From: Oscillospiraceae bacterium
GTDB taxonomy: Bacteria; Bacillota; Clostridia; Oscillospirales; Oscillospiraceae
NCBI GenBank assembly: GCA_902785905.1
Contig: CADAAM010000002.1
Span: 1 to 64,000, forward strand
Length of the DNA: 64,000 bases
Reading direction: 5' to 3'
Of the stretch, positions 59,140 through 64,000 are shown in pieces. The notes under the pieces are model-generated. The model did no database searches, was not told the DNA's origin, and saw only the letters and a program-made list of their open reading frames with translations. Made by a program: the position numbers and the translations under genes. Each line of letters begins with the position of its first letter. Within the stretch, counting starts at the first letter, position 1.

Positions 59140-60000
59140 ATGTTTATTGCGGATCAATGGCAGGATTTTGAACTGATCGACTGCTCAAAGGGCGAAAAGC
59201 TCGAGCGCTGGGGCAGCTATTACCTTGTGCGCCCGGACCCCCAGGCCATCTGGGACACACCGCGGAGAAACGCGCACTGGAACGACCGCAACGCCCGCTA
59301 CAGGCGCAGCGAGACCGGCGGCGGAAGCTGGGACAAGGGCGATCTGCCAGAAGCATGGCATATTCGATACAAGGAGCTTACCTTTAACGTCAGGCCCATG
59401 AACTTCAAACACACCGGCCTATTCCCCGAGCAGGCCGCAAACTGGGACTGGGCTATGGACAAGATCCGAAAGGCCGGGCGCGATATCAGCGTCCTGAACC
59501 TCTTCGGCTACACCGGCGCCGCGACGGTGGCCTGCCTCAAGGCGGGCGCTTCCGTCTGCCACGTCGACGCCGCCAAGGGCATGGTCGCCTGGGGCAAGGA
59601 GAACGCAGCGGCCTCGGGTGTGCAGAACGCCCCGGTGCGCTGGATCGTGGACGACTGCGGCAAGTTTGTCGAGCGGGAGATCAGGCGCGGACACAGATAC
59701 GACGCCATCATCATGGACCCGCCCTCCTATGGCCGCGGCCCGGGCGGCGAGGTCTGGAAGCTCGAGCAGAACCTCTGGCCCTTCGTCTCCCTCTGCGCCG
59801 GGGTTTTGTCGGATGATCCGCTCTTTGTGCTGATTAACTCCTACACCACCGGCCTCTCGGCTTCGGTTTTAAGCTATGTGACCGAGAGCATCTTCACCAA
59901 AAAATTCGGCGGCCGCTCCGACAGCCAGGAGCTTGCCCTCCCCGTCACCGAAAGCGGCCTGTATCTCCCGTGCGGCGCGACATGCAGATGGGAAAGATAA
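59140..60000 (+). CDS. Class I SAM-dependent methyltransferase (RlmI/RlmK-like)
   Basis: A 286-residue protein of the group annotated as class I SAM-dependent rRNA/RNA methyltransferase. Residues 1-110 form an N-terminal beta domain (GEKLERWGSYYLVRPDPQAI). The Rossmann methyltransferase domain has motif I VLNLFGYTGAATVA (about 150), an acidic end of strand 2 (VCHVDAAKGMV), and motif IV MDPPSYGRGP, the PP-Y/S-type site common in RNA base methyltransferases. No PUA domain is present, unlike RlmI proper. I use the ATG at 59140, preceded by ACGGAGAA; the frame is open further upstream. The substrate is inferred only. Confidence 0.85.
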   Translation: MFIADQWQDFELIDCSKGEKLERWGSYYLVRPDPQAIWDTPRRNAHWNDRNARYRRSETGGGSWDKGDLPEAWHIRYKELTFNVRPMNFKHTGLFPEQAANWDWAMDKIRKAGRDISVLNLFGYTGAATVACLKAGASVCHVDAAKGMVAWGKENAAASGVQNAPVRWIVDDCGKFVEREIRRGHRYDAIIMDPPSYGRGPGGEVWKLEQNLWPFVSLCAGVLSDDPLFVLINSYTTGLSASVLSYVTESIFTKKFGGRSDSQELALPVTESGLYLPCGATCRWER

Positions 60001-60004
60001 AGGC

Positions 60005-60100
60005 GTGCCCGTAGGGGTCGATCCTCTGATCGACCCGAACCCTCAAACATGGTACACGGTCTGCGGGCCGATGAGGGCATCGGCCCCTACGGAACACAGT
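60005..60100. repeat. Short palindromic intergenic repeat (GTAGGGG...CCCCTACG)
   Basis: CGTAGGGGTCGATC and GATCGACCCG, then CGGGCCGATG and CATCGGCCCCTACG, form nested stems between the methyltransferase and ecfA1. The outer CCGTAGGGG/CCCCTACGG arms pair. It is non-coding. Confidence 0.65.
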
Positions 60101-60119
60101 CCACGAAAGGAACCGGAAC

Positions 60120-60851
60120 TTGAACCCAATCATCGTATTTGACAACGTACATTTTACCTACCCCGGGGACGAGCTGGAGAGCCTCTGCGGCGTCAGCCTT
60201 TCCATCGAGAAGGGCAGCTTTGTCGCGGTGCTCGGACACAACGGCTCAGGCAAATCCACGCTCGCCAAGCACATGAACGCCATCCTTGTCCCGGACGAGG
60301 GGCGTATCACGGTCTGCGGCACGGATACCGCCGACGAAGAGAAGGTCCTCGACGTGCGCCGCCGGGTCGGCATGGTCTTTCAGAACCCCGACAACCAGAT
60401 CGTTGCGAACGTCGTGGAGGAGGATGTGGCCTTCGCGCCCGAAAACCTGGGCGTGGAGCCCGCGGAGATCCGCAGGCGCGTCGACGCCGCCCTGCGTCTC
60501 GTCGGAATGTACGAATACCGTTTGCACGCCCCGCATCTGCTGTCCGGCGGACAGAAGCAGCGCGTTGCCATCGCGGGCATCATCGCCATGCAGCCGGAGA
60601 TCATCGTCCTGGACGAGCCCACCGCCATGCTCGACCCCCAGGGGCGAAAAGAGGTCGTCGACACCGTCTACTCCCTCTGCCGCGCCAAGGGCATGACCGT
60701 CGTCTTCATCACCCACCACATGGACGAGTGCATCGACGCCGACCGCCTCATCGTCATGGCGGGGATGGAGCTCGAGGGCGAGCCGCTCGGCGTCAGCGAC
60801 TGCGCGGAGCTCATCGCGGATAGTTTATCAAAAGAACGGAGCGTAAGCTGA
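60120..60851 (+). CDS. ecfA1: EcfA1, energy-coupling factor transporter ATPase
   Basis: A 243-residue ATPase of the energy-coupling factor module shared by vitamin and metal S-components. Walker A is GHNGSGKST (about 39-47), followed by the Q-loop VFQNPDNQI characteristic of EcfA1, signature [13 protein letters not shown] and Walker [13 protein letters not shown]. The start is a TTG at 60120 with AAAGGAA seven bases upstream. It forms a heterodimer with EcfA2, encoded next (overlap of one base). First gene of ecfA1-ecfA2-ecfT-truA, the standard Firmicutes order. Confidence 0.96.
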   Translation: MNPIIVFDNVHFTYPGDELESLCGVSLSIEKGSFVAVLGHNGSGKSTLAKHMNAILVPDEGRITVCGTDTADEEKVLDVRRRVGMVFQNPDNQIVANVVEEDVAFAPENLGVEPAEIRRRVDAALRLVGMYEYRLHAPHLLSGGQKQRVAIAGIIAMQPEIIVLDEPTAMLDPQGRKEVVDTVYSLCRAKGMTVVFITHHMDECIDADRLIVMAGMELEGEPLGVSDCAELIADSLSKERSVS

Positions 60852-61711
60852 TGGCCGAGATCGTCACGGAAAAGCTGTGCCACGTATACAGCGCCAATAC
60901 CCCCTTCGAGCGGGCGGCCATCACGGACGTGAGCCTCCGCATCCCGCAGGGGCAGCTTGCCGCGCTGATCGGGCACACCGGCTCCGGCAAATCCACCTTC
61001 ATCCAGCACTTAAACGCCCTGCTCCAGCCGAGCGCTGGCCGCGTGCTTCTGGACGGGCAGGATATCAACAAGGACAAATACACGCGGCGCGACGTTAAAT
61101 GGAAGGTCGGGCTCGTGTTTCAATACCCCGAGTATCAGCTCTTTGAGGAGACGGTGTATAAGGACATTGCCTTCGGCCCGGCCAACATGAAGCTGAGCGA
61201 ACAGGAGATCGACGAGCGAGTGCGCGAGGCCGCCGCGTTCACCGGCGTTGCGGAGGAGCTTTTCGAGCGCTCTCCCCTGGAGCTCTCCGGCGGACAGAAG
61301 CGACGCATCGCCATCGCGGGCGTCATGGCCATGCGGCCCGAAGTCCTGATCCTGGACGAGCCGACGGCGGGCCTTGACCCCGCGGGCTGTGAGCAAGTTC
61401 TTGAGAACATCCGAGACTACCGCGAGAAGAGCGGGGCGACGGTGCTCATCGTCAGCCACAGCATGGACGATGTGGCCCGCTTTGCCGAGCGCATCATCGT
61501 CTTCCACGAGGGGAGCGTCGCCATGGACGGCACGCCCGCCGAGGTCTTCTCCCACGCGCAGGAGCTTGTGGAGATCGGCCTGAACATCCCCAAGGCGGCA
61601 GAACTTGCCCTCGCGCTTCGGAAACGGAACATTCCCGTTCCCGAGGGCGTCTTTACGCATGATGAGCTGCTCAAGGCGCTGCTTCGAATCAGGGAGGGAA
61701 GACCATGCTGA
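60851..61711 (+). CDS. ecfA2: EcfA2, energy-coupling factor transporter ATPase
   Basis: A 286-residue partner ATPase. Walker A is GHTGSGKST, the Q-loop is VFQYPEYQLFEETVYKDIAF (diagnostic of EcfA2), the signature is LSGGQKRRIAIAG and Walker B is VLILDEPTAGLD. The C-terminal extension of about 60 residues (AQELVEIGLNIPKAAELALA) is typical. The start overlaps the ecfA1 stop and the end overlaps ecfT by seven bases. Confidence 0.96.
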   Translation: MAEIVTEKLCHVYSANTPFERAAITDVSLRIPQGQLAALIGHTGSGKSTFIQHLNALLQPSAGRVLLDGQDINKDKYTRRDVKWKVGLVFQYPEYQLFEETVYKDIAFGPANMKLSEQEIDERVREAAAFTGVAEELFERSPLELSGGQKRRIAIAGVMAMRPEVLILDEPTAGLDPAGCEQVLENIRDYREKSGATVLIVSHSMDDVARFAERIIVFHEGSVAMDGTPAEVFSHAQELVEIGLNIPKAAELALALRKRNIPVPEGVFTHDELLKALLRIREGRPC

Positions 61712-62502
61712 AGGACATCACCCTCGGCCAGTATTTCCCCGGAAATACCGTCGTCCACAAACTGGACCCGCGCACCAAGATCCTCCTTGTGATCGTGTAT
61801 ATCGTCGGTCTGTTCCAGGCAAACGGCTGGGCCGGCTACGCCGCTGTGACGGGCTTCACCTGCCTGTGCACAGCCCTGTCGAAAATCCGCCCCTCCGCCA
61901 TGTTTAAAGGCGTCAAGCCCATGCTCTTCATCATTGCGCTCACCGCCCTGCTCAATATCTTCTATACCCAGGGCACGCCCATCCTGCCCGGCTGGATCAT
62001 CACCTGGGAGGGCATCGCCCGGGCTGTGCAGATGATGCTGCGCATCGTGCTGCTTATCTCCGGCACCTTCCTGCTGACCTATACCACCAGCCCCATTGCC
62101 CTGACCGACGGCCTGGAGCTGCTGCTGAACCCGCTGAAAAAGCTCAAGGTCCCCGTGCATGAAATGACCATGATGATGAGCATGGCCCTGCGCTTTATCC
62201 CGACGCTGATCTCCGAGACCGACAAGATCATGTCGGCCCAGAAGGCGCGCGGCGCAGACTTTGAGACCGGCAGCCTGGTAAAGCGCGCGAAAGCCCTGCT
62301 GCCCATCCTGGTGCCGCTCTTTGTCTCCGCGTTCAAACGCGCGGACGAGCTCGCGGTGGCGATGGAGAGCCGCTGCTACCACGGCGGCGAGGGGCGCACG
62401 CGCATGAAGCAGCTTCGCTATCAGACGCGGGACCGGATCGCCCTTGCCGTGGGCACAGTCTTTCTTGCGCTGATGTTTGTTTTGAAAAGGTTCGGCCTAT
62501 GA
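61705..62502 (+). CDS. ecfT: EcfT, energy-coupling factor transmembrane component
   Basis: A 265-residue membrane protein with about five to six helices. The N-terminal HKLDPRTKILL motif and the ARG coupling motif (AQKARGADF) that contacts the ATPases are both present. It joins EcfA1/A2 to interchangeable substrate-binding S-proteins, none of which is encoded in this window. Start and stop both overlap neighbouring genes (ecfA2 and truA). Confidence 0.95.
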   Translation: MLKDITLGQYFPGNTVVHKLDPRTKILLVIVYIVGLFQANGWAGYAAVTGFTCLCTALSKIRPSAMFKGVKPMLFIIALTALLNIFYTQGTPILPGWIITWEGIARAVQMMLRIVLLISGTFLLTYTTSPIALTDGLELLLNPLKKLKVPVHEMTMMMSMALRFIPTLISETDKIMSAQKARGADFETGSLVKRAKALLPILVPLFVSAFKRADELAVAMESRCYHGGEGRTRMKQLRYQTRDRIALAVGTVFLALMFVLKRFGL

Positions 62503-63275
62503 AAAACATCGCCCTCTGCCTGCGCTATGACGGCAGCCGCTACCACGGCTGGCAGGTGCAGAAAAACGACCTCACCGTAGCCGAGACCGTCGAGGAGGCA
62601 ATCTTCAAGGCCTGCGGAGAGCGTACGCGCGTCATCGGCTGCGGAAGAACCGACGCGGGCGTCCACGCCCTGCGCTACTGCGCGAATTTCCGAAGCGACA
62701 CCCGCATACCCATGGAGAGACTGCCCCTCGCGCTCAACGCCCGCCTGCCCTGGGACATCGCCGTGGTGGACGCCTGCGAGGCGGAGGAAGGCTTTAACGC
62801 GATCGGCTCCTGTATAAAAAAAGAATATGTATATAAAATACTCAACAGGGCCGTGCGCGATCCCTTCCTTGAAAAGCGCGTCTGCTTCTATCCCCAGCAT
62901 CTGGACATGGAACTGATGGCCCGTGCGGCAAAGGCCTTCGAGGGCACCCACGATTTTCGCGCGGTCCGTTCCGTCGGCACCGAGACCAAGACCACCGTCC
63001 GCACGGTGTACTGGTGCAGAGCCGAGAGGGAGGGCGACCTCATCACGGTCTTCGTCTGCGCGGACGGCTTTCTCTACAACATGTGCAGGGCCATGGTCGG
63101 CACCATGGTCTACGCCTCCTACGGCAAGCTCACGCCGGAGGAGATCCCGGCGCTTTTGGAAAAGGGCGACCGGCGTCTCACCGGCCCTACCATGCCGCCC
63201 CAGGGCCTCTACCTCAACCGCGTCTGGTACGACGGCGCGGTGGGGGAGATGATGGACAGACAGTGTGGAGTGTGA
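62499..63275 (+). CDS. truA: TruA, tRNA pseudouridine(38-40) synthase
   Basis: A 258-residue tRNA-modifying enzyme converting uridines 38-40 of the anticodon stem to pseudouridine. The catalytic motif is GCGRTDAGVHAL with Asp52. Other conserved parts are LRYDGSRYHGWQVQ at the start, FNAIGSCIKKEYVY, GTHDFRAVRS and FLYNMCRAMVGT. The last few residues (DRQCGV) and the stop codon are read from a TGTGGAGTG tandem repeat that starts the intergenic region, so the C-terminus may be altered from the ancestral one. It overlaps ecfT by four bases. Confidence 0.96.
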   Translation: MKNIALCLRYDGSRYHGWQVQKNDLTVAETVEEAIFKACGERTRVIGCGRTDAGVHALRYCANFRSDTRIPMERLPLALNARLPWDIAVVDACEAEEGFNAIGSCIKKEYVYKILNRAVRDPFLEKRVCFYPQHLDMELMARAAKAFEGTHDFRAVRSVGTETKTTVRTVYWCRAEREGDLITVFVCADGFLYNMCRAMVGTMVYASYGKLTPEEIPALLEKGDRRLTGPTMPPQGLYLNRVWYDGAVGEMMDRQCGV

Positions 63276-63297
63276 AGTGTGGAGTGTGGAGTTGAGG
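63264..63297. repeat. TGTGGAGTG microsatellite at the end of truA
   Basis: Three to four imperfect copies of TGTGGAGTG (one with GAAG) run from inside the last truA codons into the intergenic region. Confidence 0.7.
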
Positions 63298-63316
63298 TGT
63301 CGCTTCGCGACGATTG

Positions 63317-63450
63317 ATACTATTTTTCAATAAAAAAGTCGACACTTTTTATTGAAAAGATGCCACCTGCGGCGGCATACAGTTGCTGACGCAACTGACG
63401 TCTCATACGATTTTCAACGCGCCACAAGGCGTCTGCTTTTTAATGAAAAT
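63317..63450. repeat. Multi-hairpin intergenic element C
   Basis: It has the order of elements A and B. First ATACTA (63317-63322). Hairpin 1 is TTTTCAATAAAAA/TTTTTATTGAAAA (63324-63358). Hairpin 2 is ATGCCACC/GGCGGCAT (63360-63378). Hairpin 3 is CAGTTGC/GCAACTG (63380-63397). Then ACGTCTCATA (63398-63407). Hairpin 4 is ATTTTCA/TGAAAAT (63410-63450). The closing outer arm (TAGTAT) is not found, so this copy may be truncated or merged with the next repeat. Confidence 0.75.
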
Positions 63451-63527
63451 CAGCATGAAATTGCGTGTTGGCGAAATGTGCGGTATTGCCCTGCCTTGTT
63501 TTTTGACTTCAAAGGGGAGGTTCAATC

Positions 63528-63660
63528 GTTTTTGAAGCAGCTTTGCCGCCTCGATAACTCCTTGAGCCGAGCATGACGAGGCCATGTGCCGACCAAACGC
63601 GGCGACTCACGCAAGCCGCGTACAATAAATGCGAGTCTCTCAAAAATGAAACGCAGTTTC
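63528..63660. repeat. Palindromic intergenic repeat, copy 2 of the 6861-7001 family
   Basis: TTTTTGAAGCAGCTTTGCCG, CCGACCAAACGCGGCGA and AAGCCGCGTACAATAA match the reverse complement of 6888-7001. A closing hairpin TGAAAC/GTTTCA (63647-63661) stands where copy 1 has a different 12-bp hairpin. The 63276-63734 gap consists of a microsatellite, element C, this repeat and a promoter. Confidence 0.75.
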
Positions 63661-63695
63661 AAATCTGACTATAGTTTATTTGTTCACAAAGATGT

Positions 63696-63703
63696 GCTAC
63701 ACT
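63696..63703 (+). promoter_or_regulatory. Probable extended -10 promoter of the CvpA-like gene
   Basis: TGCTACACT is an extended -10 element 32 bases upstream of the start. The -35 region (TTTATT at 63675-63680) is weak. Confidence 0.4.
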
Positions 63704-63734
63704 ATTCCTGTTTTGAAAAGGATGAGCGGTACAT

Positions 63735-64000
63735 ATGAAAGCTATCATTGACATTCTACTCATTATCATCATTGCCCTGTGCACCTGGAACGGCTACAAG
63801 CGCGGTCTGGTGGGCGGTGTCGCGGGCATTCTGGCGATCATCATTTCGCTTTTGGGGGCGAGCATTTTGTCGGCCGCCTATTCGCACGAGGTCGTCCCCG
63901 CGCTGGAGCCCTTCGTCGACGGCTACCTCGACTCCCACCGCAACCGAGACGCCATTTTAGAGCGCATGGGCTACGGCTCGAGTGAGCTTTCGCTGGAGGA
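63735..64000 (+). CDS. CvpA-family membrane protein (3' end outside the window)
   Basis: The first 88 codons are visible. The start MKAIIDILLIIIIALCTWNG is followed by YKRGLVGGVAGILAIIISLL, the standard CvpA opening: first helix, then the Y/F-K-RGxxxG motif and second helix. An acidic region (VVPALEPFVDGYLD) follows. CvpA proteins are small inner-membrane proteins linked to colicin V production in enterobacteria and to envelope stress; their role in clostridia is unclear. The frame is open to the end of the window. Confidence 0.82.
   Translation, partial: MKAIIDILLIIIIALCTWNGYKRGLVGGVAGILAIIISLLGASILSAAYSHEVVPALEPFVDGYLDSHRNRDAILERMGYGSSELSLE

Noticed and set aside
63276..63734. Possible small genes in the gap between truA and the CvpA-like gene (for example 63352-63576)
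   Set aside because: The segment is made up of element C and another palindromic repeat; the frames run through hairpins and have no start signals.

Overview
The window looks like chromosomal DNA of a GC-rich, anaerobic, spore-forming member of the Clostridia, most likely Oscillospirales. This is an inference from gene content: an Rnf electron-transport complex, reverse rubrerythrin plus rubredoxin, SpoIIP, a clostridial-type type IV pilus (T4P) locus, an ECF transporter, and intergenic repeats of the kind common in that group. No rRNA, tRNA, CRISPR array, transposase or phage gene was recognised.

Layout. 1-1355: end of the rnf operon (rnfA fragment, rnfB). 1458-4960: two minus-strand genes (a GT-C-like membrane protein and a zinc-ribbon/TPR/YD-repeat protein). 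5162-7663: spoIIP, reverse rubrerythrin, a 44-residue rubredoxin and a DUF805 protein. 7679-10326: a secreted papain-like protease bracketed by two inverted copies of a ~160-bp element, each flanked by its own 25-bp duplication of a local hairpin. 10451-43272: a ~33-kb T4P locus, all on the plus strand: pilB, pilT, pilC, two major-type pilins, a VWA membrane protein, a roughly 4,965-codon surface adhesin now split by a frameshift, several minor pilins (one carrying a GLUG-repeat head), the prepilin peptidase, and pilM-pilN-pilO. 43606-46512: an MBOAT O-acyltransferase and a DltD/AlgX-like partner. 46651-52395: a DUF2156 protein, a 1265-residue MATE/SpoIIE-phosphatase/RsbW-kinase fusion, an MTA/SAH nucleosidase and a STAS anti-sigma antagonist. 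52483-58201: a GAF-ABC ATPase, an FtsX-type permease with two long coiled-coil repeats, and a secreted protein. 58245-64000: a PIN-like protein, a SAM methyltransferase, ecfA1-ecfA2-ecfT-truA, and the start of a CvpA-family gene.

How the genes fit together. PilB and PilT power extension and retraction; PilC and PilMNO form the inner-membrane platform; PilD processes the prepilins. The VWA protein and giant adhesin lie between the major and minor pilins, which suggests a pilus-tip or pilus-displayed adhesion system. The phosphatase/kinase fusion and STAS protein form a partner-switching circuit, next to a GAF-regulated ABC exporter-like system.

The non-coding DNA is unusually rich. It has a likely type I toxin-antitoxin pair (27-residue peptide at 17031-17114 with a convergent RNA from a consensus promoter), a family of multi-hairpin elements whose stems differ in sequence but keep pairing, the 160-bp elements in duplicated hairpins, and several dispersed palindromic repeats.
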